NCBI RefSeq assembly: GCF_965204195.1
Contig: NZ_OZ241975.1
Coordinates: forward strand, 3,224,001 to 3,288,000
DNA length: 64,000 bases
DNA from: Poriferisodalis sp965204195
GTDB taxonomy: Bacteria > Actinomycetota > Acidimicrobiia > Acidimicrobiales > Poriferisodalaceae
Direction of reading: 5' to 3'
Below are positions 9,000 through 17,773 of the stretch, piece by piece. The position numbers and the translations under genes were made by a program. The number at the start of each line of letters is the position of its first letter. Position 1 is the stretch's first letter. The notes below the pieces were generated by a model. That model was not told where the DNA came from and searched no databases. It was given only the letters and a program-made list of their open reading frames with translations.

Positions 9000-10625
9000 A
9001 TGCCGGTACTGCGATCCCACATCGACACCTCCGCCGAGTGGTTCACCAAGAACTGCGACGACATGCGCGAGCAGCTCGCCGAGCTCGACGAGCTGCAGCA
9101 GCAGGCTGCGGCCGGCGGCGGGCCGCGGGCCATGGCACGCATGCGCAGCCGCGACAAGATGCCGGTGCGCGAACGCATCGCCATGGTGCTCGACCGCGAC
9201 TCGCCGTTCTTCGAGATCAGCTCGCTGGCCGGCTACTGCTCGAACTACGCCGTCGGCGGCGGGCTGGTGATGGGCATCGGCGTCGTGAACGGCGTCGAGT
9301 GCATGATCGAGGGCAACGACCCCACCGTGCTGGGCGGGGCCATCACGGTGTTTGCGGGCCGCAAGATCATGCGGGCCATCGAGATCTGCCGCGACAACCG
9401 CATGCCCTACATCCAGTTCGTGGAGTCGGCGGGCGGCGACCTACGCGGCGACGACGACCCCGAGCGCCAGATGCTCGAGCAGGAGAGCCACTTCGCCGAA
9501 TCCGGCCGGCTGTTCTATGACGTCACCGAGCTGTCGAAGATGAAGATCCCCTCGATCTCGGTGGTGTTCGGCAGCTCCACCGCCGGGGGCGCCTACCAGC
9601 CCGGCATGAGCGACTACAACATCTTCATCCGCAACCAGTCCAAGGTCTTCCTGGGCGGACCGCCGCTGGTGAAGATGGCCACCGGCGAAGACTCAGACGA
9701 CGAGACGCTCGGCGGGGCGCAGATGCACGCCGAGATCTCGGGCCTCGCCGACTACCTGGCCGAGGACGAAGCCGATGCGCTGCGCATCTGCCGGGAGGTC
9801 GTGGCGCACCTGAACTGGTGCAAGCTGGGCCCGGGCCCGACCATGCCGGCCGATCCCCCGGTGCACGACCCCGAGCAGCTCCTTGGGCTGATGCCGCGGG
9901 ACCTGCAAGCCATGATCGACTGCCGCGAGGTGATCGCCCGCATCACCGACGGCTCCCGCTTCGAGGAGTTCAAGGCCCGCTACGGCACCACGCTGATCTG
10001 CGGCTGGGCATCCATCCACGGTTACCCGGTGGGGATCCTGGGCAACAACGGCCCGCTGTTCAGCGACAGCTCCGAGAAGGCCACGCAATTCATTCAGCTC
10101 TGCAACCAGCAGGACATCCCGCTGGTGTTCCTGCAGAACATCACCGGCTACATGGTCGGCAAGGATTTCGAGCAGGGCGGCATCGTCAAGAACGGCTCGA
10201 AGATGATCAACGCCGTGTCCAATTCGATGGTGCCGCACATCACGGTCATCCTGGGCAACAGCTATGGCGCGGGTAACTACGGCATGTCGGGTCGGGCGTT
10301 CAACACCCGCTTCACCTACCTGTGGCCCACCGCCAAGATCGCCATCATGGGGCCCAAGCAGATCGCGGGCGTCATGTCGATCGTGCGACGGGGCCAGGCG
10401 ATGCGCCGCGGCATCGAGTTCGACGAGGACGCCGACCGCAAGATCACCGAGCAGGTCGAGCACTACCACGAGCTGAAGTCGCTGGCCCCCTACGCCAGCG
10501 GGCGCGTCACCGATGACGGCGTCATCGACCCTCGTGACACCCGTGACGTGATCGCGATGTCGCTGTCTGCCTGTCACAACAACGTGGTGAAAGGCGCCGA
10601 CGGATTCGGCGTCTTCCGGATGTAG
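9000..10625 (+). CDS. Acyl-CoA carboxylase carboxyltransferase (beta) subunit, MCC-like
   Basis: A 541-residue carboxyltransferase of the propionyl/methylcrotonyl-CoA carboxylase type. Both crotonase-like halves are present, with ESAGGDLRGDD and FGSSTAGGAYQPGMSDY in the N-domain and GNSYGAGNYGMSGRAF in the C-domain. The C-domain also has QNITGYMVGKDFEQGGIVKNGSK. It transfers CO2 from biotin to an acyl-CoA. Overall composition looks closer to methylcrotonyl-CoA carboxylase beta than to PCC beta. A GGGAG ribosome site precedes the ATG. The biotin-carrying alpha subunit follows, so both belong to one operon. Confidence 0.92.
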   Translation: MPVLRSHIDTSAEWFTKNCDDMREQLAELDELQQQAAAGGGPRAMARMRSRDKMPVRERIAMVLDRDSPFFEISSLAGYCSNYAVGGGLVMGIGVVNGVECMIEGNDPTVLGGAITVFAGRKIMRAIEICRDNRMPYIQFVESAGGDLRGDDDPERQMLEQESHFAESGRLFYDVTELSKMKIPSISVVFGSSTAGGAYQPGMSDYNIFIRNQSKVFLGGPPLVKMATGEDSDDETLGGAQMHAEISGLADYLAEDEADALRICREVVAHLNWCKLGPGPTMPADPPVHDPEQLLGLMPRDLQAMIDCREVIARITDGSRFEEFKARYGTTLICGWASIHGYPVGILGNNGPLFSDSSEKATQFIQLCNQQDIPLVFLQNITGYMVGKDFEQGGIVKNGSKMINAVSNSMVPHITVILGNSYGAGNYGMSGRAFNTRFTYLWPTAKIAIMGPKQIAGVMSIVRRGQAMRRGIEFDEDADRKITEQVEHYHELKSLAPYASGRVTDDGVIDPRDTRDVIAMSLSACHNNVVKGADGFGVFRM

Positions 10626-10709
10626 GGGGCGGCTGTCATGAGCGAAACACGACGGAAGACGCCGCAACAACACGGCTTTTCCGGATGCGAGGGCGGCTGT
10701 CATGAGCGA
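10614..10709 (+). repeat. Tandem duplication of the translation-initiation region between the carboxylase genes
   Basis: A segment of about 32 bases (10614-10645) recurs at 10679-10709, with one missing base and a few substitutions. Each copy ends with GGCGGCTGTCATGAGCGA, so the ATG is repeated 64 bases apart, out of frame. The first copy spans the beta-subunit stop codon; in the second copy that stop is altered. Confidence 0.85.
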
Positions 10710-10715
10710 CTCTGA
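10638..10715 (+). other. Possible 25-codon leader ORF created by the start-site duplication
   Basis: The upstream copy of the duplicated start region opens a frame of 25 codons that begins MSETRRKT and stops 11 bases inside the alpha-subunit gene, in another frame. It has the same upstream context as the real start, so ribosomes could initiate on it and couple to or interfere with the downstream start. Whether it is translated cannot be seen. Confidence 0.3.
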
Positions 10716-13047
10716 GCTTCGACCGATACGGCGGCTGCTCGTCGCGAACCGCGGCGAGATCGCCCGCCGGGTCTTCCGCGCCGCACGAGCTATGGGCATC
10801 TCGACCGTGGCGGTGTACGCCGACGGCGACGCCGAAGCGCCCTTCGTGACCGACGCCGATCTGTCGGTGCCACTCGGAGGCCGCACCGCCACCGAGACCT
10901 ACCTGTCAGCCCGCAAGGTCATCGCCGCGGCGGAGGCCAGCGACGCCGACGCAGTTCACCCCGGCTACGGATTCCTGTCGGAGAACGCCGAGTTCGCCCA
11001 AACGGTCATCGACGCCGGACTCGTCTGGGTCGGCCCGCCGCCCGAGGCCATCGCCGCCATGGGCGACAAGCTGGCTGCCAAGGAGACCATGACCGCAGCG
11101 GGCGTGCCGACCCTGCCGTCGACAGCTGTCACCGACGACATGGACAGCGAGCGCTTGGCGGCCGCCGCAGCCGACATCGGCTTTCCGGTGCTGGTGAAGG
11201 CCTCAGCGGGCGGGGGCGGCAAAGGCATGCGCATCGTCGACGAGCCGAGCACGCTCGCCGACGCTGTCGCCGCTGCGCGGCGTGAGGCCGCCGGCGCGTT
11301 CGGCGATGACACCGTGTTCTTGGAGCGCTACCTGGCGGCCCCGCGCCATGTTGAGATCCAGGTGTTGGGCGACACGCAAGGCAACATCGTTCACTGCTTC
11401 GAGCGGGAGTGCTCGATCCAGCGGCGGCATCAGAAGGTCATCGAGGAGGCCCCGTCTCCCGCCGTCACGCCTGCGTTGCGCGAGCGGATGGGCGCGGCAG
11501 CAGTGGCCGCAGTCAGCACGATCGGCTACTGCTCGGCGGGAACGGTGGAGTTCCTGCTCGAGGGCAGCGGCGACGATGCCGAGTTCTGGTTCCTCGAAGT
11601 CAATACCCGGCTGCAGGTGGAGCACCCGGTCACTGAGGAGATCACCGGCCTCGACCTCGTGCGGGAGCAGATCCGCATTGCCGCGGGCGAACCGCTGGGC
11701 TACGGACAGGGCGACATCGGCATCTGCGGCCACGCCATCGAGGCGCGTCTGTACGCCGAGGATCCTGCGTCGGGCTTCCTTCCGCAGACCGGCACCGTCG
11801 ATCTGTGGCGGCCCGCGACCGGTTTCCGCGCTCTCGCCGACAGCGTGGCGCAGAGCACCCGCACGTGCGCCGATGACACGTCGGACGGTCTGCCCGCCAC
11901 GGGCGGCCCGAACTCGGCGTCGTCGTGGGCGCGCTTCGACTCGGGCATCGAAGCGGGATCGGTGGTGGGCACCGAGTTCGACCCGATGCTGGCCAAGGTG
12001 ATCGTGGCCGCACCCACCCGTACCGAGGCCGCGCTCGGGCTGGCGTCTGCGCTCGACCGCACACGACTGGGCGGCGTGGTCACCAACCGCGACTTCCTCT
12101 GCGCTGTGCTGCGCAGCGACGAGTTCCTCGCCGGCGAGACCACGACGGATTTCATCGACCGGGTGTACTTCGGGCACGCCGAAGCGGGCACCGAACCCAG
12201 CGGCGGGCTCGCCGCTTCCGAATCGGCGCGCCATCCGATGTTCGTCCACACCGCCGCTGCCGCAGTTGCACTGGTCTCGCAGGAATGCAACCGGCGTGAC
12301 GCCATTCGACTGGACTTCATGGCTTCGGGGTATCGCAACAGCGTCATGCCCGACGAGGTGCTGCCGCTGTCGGCTGCGATCGGGAGCGAACTCATCGAGG
12401 CCAGCGTGCAGTACCGCCGCCAGCGCGACGGAGCCTGGAGGATTCGCGTCGGGTCACTTCCGCAGACAGGGCCATACGCCGGCATAGGCGACGACACTGA
12501 CGACACCTCCGACGCAGGCGAGTCCGATGAGGCAGCCGACGCTCCGGCACACAGCGACTGGTCGGTACGCGTCCACGGCATCACGCTTCGCCCCCTCGCC
12601 GACGCAGACGCGGCCTCCTCCGACGCCGTGAGCGGCGACGGCGTCTACGCAGGCAATGTGGACGCAACCGTCGATGTGGAGGTGCCGGTTCCTGGACTTG
12701 CGGGATTTCGCGGCGCATGGGAGGTCAGCCGCCGCGGCAACCGCTGGTACGCCACAGGGCCCCTCGGCGGGTCAGTCACCCTGGTGCAGCGGTCGCGGTT
12801 CCCCGATCCCGATGCCGAGGCAGTCGAAGGCGGCCTGGTCGCCCCGATGCCCGGCAAGGTGCTGATGGTCGATGTGCAGCCCGGCGACCGGGTGACCGCC
12901 GGCCAGGTGCTCGTGGTGATGGAGGCCATGAAGATGGAGCACCAGATCACGGCACCGGCCGACGGCGAGGTGAGCGAGGTGCGGGCTGCGGTCGGCGATC
13001 AGGTCGACAACGGCGAATTGCTGGTGGTGATTACCGCAGACGCATAG
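10702..13047 (+). CDS. Acyl-CoA carboxylase biotin carboxylase/carrier (alpha) subunit
   Basis: A 781-residue biotin-dependent carboxylase alpha subunit. The N-terminal biotin carboxylase begins LLVANRGEIARRVFRA, has the Gly-rich ATP-grasp loop VKASAGGGGKGMRIV, and the substrate loop EVNTRLQVEHPVTEEITG. The biotinyl domain at the end carries VVMEAMKMEH; the biotinylated Lys is about residue 744. Between them is a longer linker with an Asp/Thr-rich stretch around residue 600. It works with the preceding beta subunit in carboxylation of a branched or short acyl-CoA, probably in leucine or related catabolism. Confidence 0.92.
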   Translation: MSDSELRPIRRLLVANRGEIARRVFRAARAMGISTVAVYADGDAEAPFVTDADLSVPLGGRTATETYLSARKVIAAAEASDADAVHPGYGFLSENAEFAQTVIDAGLVWVGPPPEAIAAMGDKLAAKETMTAAGVPTLPSTAVTDDMDSERLAAAAADIGFPVLVKASAGGGGKGMRIVDEPSTLADAVAAARREAAGAFGDDTVFLERYLAAPRHVEIQVLGDTQGNIVHCFERECSIQRRHQKVIEEAPSPAVTPALRERMGAAAVAAVSTIGYCSAGTVEFLLEGSGDDAEFWFLEVNTRLQVEHPVTEEITGLDLVREQIRIAAGEPLGYGQGDIGICGHAIEARLYAEDPASGFLPQTGTVDLWRPATGFRALADSVAQSTRTCADDTSDGLPATGGPNSASSWARFDSGIEAGSVVGTEFDPMLAKVIVAAPTRTEAALGLASALDRTRLGGVVTNRDFLCAVLRSDEFLAGETTTDFIDRVYFGHAEAGTEPSGGLAASESARHPMFVHTAAAAVALVSQECNRRDAIRLDFMASGYRNSVMPDEVLPLSAAIGSELIEASVQYRRQRDGAWRIRVGSLPQTGPYAGIGDDTDDTSDAGESDEAADAPAHSDWSVRVHGITLRPLADADAASSDAVSGDGVYAGNVDATVDVEVPVPGLAGFRGAWEVSRRGNRWYATGPLGGSVTLVQRSRFPDPDAEAVEGGLVAPMPGKVLMVDVQPGDRVTAGQVLVVMEAMKMEHQITAPADGEVSEVRAAVGDQVDNGELLVVITADA

Positions 13048-13137
13048 CCCGGGCCAAAGAGCACGCCCGCCCCGTCGAATAACGCCGGGCCGCTCCCCGT
13101 GGATCGAGGAACAGCCCGGCGCAGCCGTCAGCGTTGG

Positions 13138-13971
13138 CTAGCTACGCCAATTGTGTTGGTAGCAGCCGAGCGTCTTGCCCAAGCGGTTGCTTGTACCGGG
13201 TGGGCACGGCGGCTCGCAATCCTCGATCTGAGGATCGAGGTTGCCTTCGACCAATGTGTAGGTGACTCGGCCGATGCCTGAGAACGTGGCGCAGCGAAGC
13301 TCGGGCGGATCGTCGGCGTAGAACCAAGCGTCTTCGGCGTAGTAGATGCCGTTCGGGAAATCAGCGTTCTTGAACTGCGGAATCGCCCTCTCGTAGCGGA
13401 TCTTCCGCCAGTAGCGGGGGGGATCGCATTCGTTCTGCTCGTCGCCGTAGCAGAACTCCTCGCGCTCGATGGCCGCAACGTAGGAAATTGCGCCCTTGTT
13501 GCCTTCGGCGTCCAAGTGGTGCCAGTACGTAATGGCGATGCCGTAGCGGGCGCGGCATCCGGCCCCGCATTCTTCCGTTTCGTCGTCGGCCTCTGAGTGT
13601 TGGGGCCGCTGCCATTCGGTCTTCAGCTTGTCGCTGTCGCCTGCGCTGTGTTGGGCGCGTACCCAAACCTTGTAGGTGATGCATTGCTTCACCTTGCCGA
13701 ACGTCACAGACAGCTTGTCTGCGCCGACGGTCTTGGTCTTGGCCTTGCCGCAGTCAGGGTTTACGCGCACCTTGTAGCCGGTCGGCGCGGTGCCGGTCGT
13801 GGCTGCCTGCCAACTCACGGTGAGGCCGTTTCCGGCAGCGTCAACCTGTAGCCCGGTAGGCGGCGCGGGCGGCAGCTCTACCGGCTCAGCAGCAGCGGCA
13901 GGTCCTGTCGGCGCCAATACCAGCGACAGCGCCGCCACCGCTGCCACTGCGGCTATGCGTCGGCGAATCAC
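13138..13971 (-). CDS. Secreted fibronectin type III-like protein with phase-variable-looking 5' end
   Basis: From the GTG at 13971 the protein is 277 residues, with a Sec signal peptide: basic MIRRR, a hydrophobic AAVAAVAALSLVLA core, and an AAA cleavage region. A Fn3-like domain follows (PPAPPTGLQVDAAGNGLTVSW, then GYKVRV), and then a Cys-rich region ending CPPGTSN and CYQHNW. It is probably exported and disulfide-bonded. No good ribosome site precedes this GTG. A much better site and ATG lie at 14038, separated by a run of 13 G residues on this strand that puts them one base out of frame. The function is unknown. It may be a surface protein. Confidence 0.75.
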   Translation of the reverse strand: MIRRRIAAVAAVAALSLVLAPTGPAAAAEPVELPPAPPTGLQVDAAGNGLTVSWQAATTGTAPTGYKVRVNPDCGKAKTKTVGADKLSVTFGKVKQCITYKVWVRAQHSAGDSDKLKTEWQRPQHSEADDETEECGAGCRARYGIAITYWHHLDAEGNKGAISYVAAIEREEFCYGDEQNECDPPRYWRKIRYERAIPQFKNADFPNGIYYAEDAWFYADDPPELRCATFSGIGRVTYTLVEGNLDPQIEDCEPPCPPGTSNRLGKTLGCYQHNWRS

Positions 13972-13998
13972 GCCGACACAACGGAGAGGGCTAGCCTG

Positions 13999-14011
13999 CC
14001 CCCCCCCCCCC
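13999..14011. repeat. 13-base C/G homopolymer at the 5' end of a secreted-protein gene
   Basis: Thirteen consecutive C residues on the + strand (G on the coding strand). With 13 bases, the ATG at 14038 reads about 15 codons to a TAG. With 12 bases, the same ATG reads straight into the signal peptide of the downstream gene. Such tracts mutate readily by slippage and are also sites of sequencing error. Confidence 0.95.
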
Positions 14012-14035
14012 GGCAATAGGCCTTCCCAGAAGCTT

Positions 14036-14048
14036 CATTTCAGTCTCC
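14036..14048 (-). promoter_or_regulatory. Strong ribosome site and ATG out of frame with the secreted protein
   Basis: On the minus strand GGAG lies six bases before an ATG (start MKLLGRPIA). This is the best initiation site upstream of the Fn3-like secreted protein, and it is connected to that frame only if the adjacent G run is one base shorter. Confidence 0.65.
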
Positions 14049-14223
14049 GAATATCCCGATTTTCTTGGTGAGCTCTGATGAGCCGCCCGCGAACGCACGC
14101 AGCCGACCCACCGGTCGCCACAAGCTACAACACACGCACCGCCAGCAGGTGCGTCTGCTGCACGTGACCCAGACGGCACGGATCCTGCACTGCCGCCCGC
14201 GCCTGCGGCTCCGTGCGGGTGTG

Positions 14224-14466
14224 TCAGAGGCCGAGCGCGGTGATGGGCACCACGGTGGTGCCGTCGGGCCTGTCATAGCCGTAGCCGGTCGCGGTGATGA
14301 TGAGCAGCTTGGACGGTTCGCCGGCTCGTGACGTGTCGACCTTGTCGCGAAGCCGCAGCAGCGAGCGGGCGGCTTGTTCGATGTCGCGCTCGCCGCCGAG
14401 CTTCACTTCCGCGGCGGCCCAGCGGCCGCCGCGGGCCTCGACGTCGCCGCCGGACGAAGTTCTGCA
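14224..14466 (-). pseudogene. C-terminal remnant of a DUF4143 ATPase
   Basis: About 80 codons ending in a proper stop match the end of DUF4143 ATPases: CRTSSGGDVEARGGRWAAAEVKLGG, then LLRLRDKVDTSRAGEP and TATGYGYDRPDGTTVVPI. The central EVK lies in the PD-(D/E)XK-like tail of the family. No Walker motifs or remaining 350 residues are found upstream in any frame, so the gene is truncated. A complete member of the wider family occurs at 38.1-39.4 kb, but its tail is too different to be a recent copy. Confidence 0.65.
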
Positions 14467-14673
14467 TCCACCGATCCCATGCTTGCTCCAATCTCTGGAG
14501 CCTGCGCAAAACAGTGAAGATGTTTGCGGGAAGCGGGCTGTCGGCACCTCGGGTCGCCATGACGTGTGGCTCATCTCACCGCGGCAGACTCGACAAGAGC
14601 AGGCCCGGCCTTGACTACTGTCGGCGGCACAGCACGGCGGCTCGGCGTCGTCCGGCGGGCGGAAGGAGCCCAC

Positions 14674-15747
14674 ATGACCGCAGCAGCAGTACATCGTCCC
14701 GGACGGCTGGGCGATCCGGACATGACCATTGCCGACGATCCGCGGGCCGACCCACGCATGATCGCGGTGCTGGAGATGGTGGGCATGGGCGGCCACGGCG
14801 AGCCGTCGCCCGCGACGGCAGAGACGTCGATGGAGGATCTGTACGCCTGGGTCAATGAGGCTGAGCCCGGCTTCGAGATGCTCTTCGACGCGCTCTTCGG
14901 CGCCTTGCCGGCTGTCGAGGGCGTGGAGTCGCGCACCGAGGTGATCAGCGGCGTCGACGGCAACGACATCAACCTCTACATCCACAACCAGTCGGATGCT
15001 GCGGGCCCGCAGCCGTGCGTCTATCACATCCACGGCGGCGGGATGGTGCTGCTGAAAGCATCGGGACAGTCCTATGTCCGCTGGCGGGACGAGCTGGCGG
15101 CGCTCGGGCTGGTCGCGATCGGCGTCGAGTTCCGCAACGGCGGCGGCGAGCTGGGCAACCACCCGTTCCCCGCCGGCCTCAACGACTGCGCTTCGGGCCT
15201 GCAGTGGGTCGCGGCCAACAAGGATGCCTTGGGCGTGTCGACCATCACTGTCTCGGGTGAGTCGGGCGGCGGGAACCTGACCCTGGCCACCGCGCTCAAG
15301 GCCAAGCGCGACGGCTATCTCGAGATGATCGACGGAGTGTTCGCCCAGTGCCCGTACATCTCGGGCATGTACGCGGACCCGCCCGCCGGCCTGCCGTCGC
15401 TGCATGAGAACAACCAGTACTTCCTGGACTGCGAGAACATGGGCGGCATCGCCAAAGTGTACGACTTGGGCGGGCCAGACCGCACCAACCCGCTGGCGTG
15501 GCCGCTCCACGCCAGCGTGGACGACCTGACCGGGCTGCCCCCGCACGTCATCTCGGTGAACGAGCTCGATCCGCTGCGCGACGAGGGCCTCGCCTACTAC
15601 CGCAAGCTGGCTGCTGCGGGCAACAGCGTGCAGGCCCGCACGGTCAACGGCACCTGCCATGCGGGCGACGTGATCTTCCGGGGCGCGATGCCCGAGGTGT
15701 ACGCAGCAACCGCCGCAGCCCTGCGGGATTTCGCCTACTCGGTGTAG
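14674..15747 (+). CDS. Alpha/beta hydrolase, hormone-sensitive-lipase-like
   Basis: A 357-residue alpha/beta hydrolase. The oxyanion motif YHIHGGGMV, the nucleophile elbow VSGESGGGN, a late acidic residue in SVNELDPLRDEG and a His in NGTCHAGD give a full HSL-type catalytic set. GGAAGGAG lies just before the ATG, so this start was chosen over upstream in-frame codons. It probably hydrolyses a carboxyl ester in the cytosol. Its last 15 codons are duplicated about 4 kb downstream, next to the amidohydrolase gene, marking the left border of an inserted segment. Confidence 0.85.
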   Translation: MTAAAVHRPGRLGDPDMTIADDPRADPRMIAVLEMVGMGGHGEPSPATAETSMEDLYAWVNEAEPGFEMLFDALFGALPAVEGVESRTEVISGVDGNDINLYIHNQSDAAGPQPCVYHIHGGGMVLLKASGQSYVRWRDELAALGLVAIGVEFRNGGGELGNHPFPAGLNDCASGLQWVAANKDALGVSTITVSGESGGGNLTLATALKAKRDGYLEMIDGVFAQCPYISGMYADPPAGLPSLHENNQYFLDCENMGGIAKVYDLGGPDRTNPLAWPLHASVDDLTGLPPHVISVNELDPLRDEGLAYYRKLAAAGNSVQARTVNGTCHAGDVIFRGAMPEVYAATAAALRDFAYSV

Positions 15748-15799
15748 CTGCCGCGCCGCGGTGACGCCGCTCGTTCAGAGGCCGAGGACTCGCGCGGCG
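15703..15799 (+). repeat. Left border duplication of accessory island A
   Basis: This holds the 3' end of the hydrolase gene (ALRDFAYSV stop) followed on the other strand by a relic AARVLGL stop that matches the end of the amidohydrolase now at 19.8 kb. The same arrangement recurs at 19731-19842. The original locus was therefore a convergent hydrolase-amidohydrolase pair. Confidence 0.8.
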
Positions 15800-15902
15800 T
15801 GCATTCTTGGGATTGCACACCGCGCAATCTTGGGATTCGACGGCCCCGCACCCCTCAGCGGGTAGATCGAACCTTCTGTGATTCCGAAGGCGGTACATAC
15901 TC

Positions 15903-16322
15903 TCAGGTGTCAGCCAATCCCAGCACTAAGTCAATTGCGGTGATCGACTTTTCCATCGAGCGCTCAACTGCATCTTCGCGGTGAACAGCGGCTATCACTT
16001 GCAACGCGGATCGCAAGCCGAGCCCCTGAGTCGGGTTACCGAGAGTAATCGTTTGACTTACATCTTCATCCGCTGCCAAATAGACTTCCGGTGCCAAGCA
16101 CTCGTGGTCGGCATCAGCAAGAGCTCTCCAAGCATCAGATAACTCTTGCCAATAGGAAGAGATCTGAGAACATAGTACTCGTCGCTGACCGAATGCAAGA
16201 TACTCGTCATGATGATTATTCCAGAATTCCGATGCCTGCTCGGTACTCATCGACCTGTCATCGGCGATGGCCTGCGCATTAAACCAAATGGCCTCGCTTG
16301 GCTCATTTCTCTCATGCTTCAT
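15903..16322 (-). CDS. Hypothetical protein in island A
   Basis: A 139-residue acidic cytosolic protein with no signal or membrane segment. It is rich in Trp/Glu (SEFWNNHHDEYLAFGQ, SYWQELSDAWRALADADHE) and probably mostly helical. Codon use is less GC-biased than in the flanking metabolic genes, in line with acquisition. No family was recognised. It lies downstream of the VapBC pair on the same strand, about 80 bases away, and may share its transcript. It could be an immunity or antitoxin-type factor, but nothing in the sequence proves this. Confidence 0.6.
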   Translation of the reverse strand: MKHERNEPSEAIWFNAQAIADDRSMSTEQASEFWNNHHDEYLAFGQRRVLCSQISSYWQELSDAWRALADADHECLAPEVYLAADEDVSQTITLGNPTQGLGLRSALQVIAAVHREDAVERSMEKSITAIDLVLGLADT

Positions 16323-16405
16323 TGTGGCGCCCTCTGCGTAAATTGAACGAATTCAGTAGTTGACATTGGCTCTGCATCCCAGCAATATGCCGATCGATAG
16401 GCACG

Positions 16406-16780
16406 TCATCGGATTTGCCGAATGTAACCATCTTCTCCCCACGCTCTATCCGCCGTCAGTACGACAGAATCAAGTCGGCTCGCCAGAGCCAAGCACAACC
16501 GATCCGCCAGTGACAATCCCTCGCCGCGAACATAGCGATGAGCTGCCCATTCTGCATCGTCTCGACTCACGGGCACCACGGTTACCAATTGACGATCTAA
16601 CAAAAACTCTACCACGACTTCGAGACTGCGTCCCTTGTCAAGCACCTGCTGACAAACTTCGGACCAGTTTGCCGCTCCGCAGAGTGCAGTGTTTTCCAAT
16701 ATGGCGCGTTCTACAAGATCGGCGCCCGATTCGTCTTGCAGGTACGCGAGGACAGCTGATGCATCGAGCACGACGCTCAT
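16406..16780 (-). CDS. vapC: VapC-type PIN-domain toxin
   Basis: A 124-residue PIN nuclease. All four acidic positions are present: D6 (VVLDASAVLAYL), E41 (ANWSEVCQQ), D93 (LSLADRLCLALA) and D111 (VVLTADRAW). Family members cleave tRNA or rRNA when freed from the antitoxin. The start overlaps the stop of the preceding small gene by four bases, the usual toxin-antitoxin coupling. Lower GC than the host genes and location in island A suggest mobility. Confidence 0.9.
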   Translation of the reverse strand: MSVVLDASAVLAYLQDESGADLVERAILENTALCGAANWSEVCQQVLDKGRSLEVVVEFLLDRQLVTVVPVSRDDAEWAAHRYVRGEGLSLADRLCLALASRLDSVVLTADRAWGEDGYIRQIR

Positions 16781-17034
16781 AATTCGTCTTCTTCGGCTGC
16801 TGCTTTCCGTCTCGCCTTGAGCAGATCTCCGAGCATGTCGGTGTCCCCTAAGTATTCTCGTAACGAACGTAACGCAGCTGAGTAGTCTCCTTTGTCGCGT
16901 TCAGTCGCAGCCATATTCTTGACGCAAGCGCGAATCGCTGCCACCAGAGCCATCACCCGGGCGTGGACAGTTGCAGTGATGGCTGCTTGCGGCCTACTGG
17001 CGGGAACCTCGGCGGACGTGGCTTGCCCATTCAT
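16777..17034 (-). CDS. Putative antitoxin of the VapC pair
   Basis: An 85-residue protein directly upstream of, and overlapping, the PIN toxin gene. Residues 20-45 are hydrophobic-helical (ITATVHARVMALVAAIRACVK), and the C-terminus is charged and helical (LLKARRKAAAEEDEL), the part that usually wraps the toxin. A ribbon-helix-helix or AbrB DNA-binding domain is not evident, so the type is unclear. The assignment rests on position and size. Confidence 0.65.
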   Translation of the reverse strand: MNGQATSAEVPASRPQAAITATVHARVMALVAAIRACVKNMAATERDKGDYSAALRSLREYLGDTDMLGDLLKARRKAAAEEDEL

Positions 17035-17773
17035 CGTGGTGCTTTCTGTTGTGTCGGCTGATGTGATGTATCTCCAAAACTGGGATCTTCCGAGTCCAAG
17101 CTAGCTCTGCTGCTGTTGGCGAGTGAGTTGAGCGTAGAAGTCGGCGGCCGCTTGCCCATGACGGACTCGGCGGAGCCTCCCGTTGAGGTCGTCCCGGCTG
17201 ATCGATGGACTGCCGGGGGTTTGAGGTCGAAACGCATGCACTTGGGCAGCCAGCGGCGCAGCACCCGTTGGTGCGCTCGTCGGACGGACGCCGCCAGCAG
17301 AGACAGTGAGAGCCGCAGAACACCACCTTCGTGCCGAGCGCGTCTTCGATGTCGGCACAGCGGACCCTTTCGCGGCCGTCGTCGCTGGAGAGCGCCACAC
17401 GAGATCAACCCGATGTGCTCGCGGCCGTCATCGAACGGCCCTTTGACTACCGGACTCCCAACCTGACTCCGCGATCCACCAAGCACCGCCGAACTGCTCA
17501 CGCCCCGCATCCTGCCACGGCAATGCTCGCGCGCCAGCGCCTTTTTCGGTGCGGGCCGCCCACAGCGTTCGGGGCGCAGCTCGCTCGCCCTCGCAACTGA
17601 GCACCTCGGCACGGAAAGCTGCCGCAACCGGCGAGGGATGCACCAGCAAGCCCCAGCGCCTGGCGTCTGAAGCGCATGATGCCGGGCTCATCGCCGGCAG
17701 GCTTGGCAGGTACATTTGGGCAGCTTGCATAAACAAACAACAGATTCCAAGCGCATCGGTTGAGGCGGCATCC
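17035..17773. other. 739-base stretch without a recognisable gene
   Basis: Several short frames cross this region on both strands, but none has a ribosome site, consistent codon bias or a family motif. On the minus strand, fragments in different frames are suggestive of a decayed gene between 17.1 and 17.6 kb. It may also hold the divergent promoters for the VapBC pair and the ATPase/PIN pair. Confidence 0.5.
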
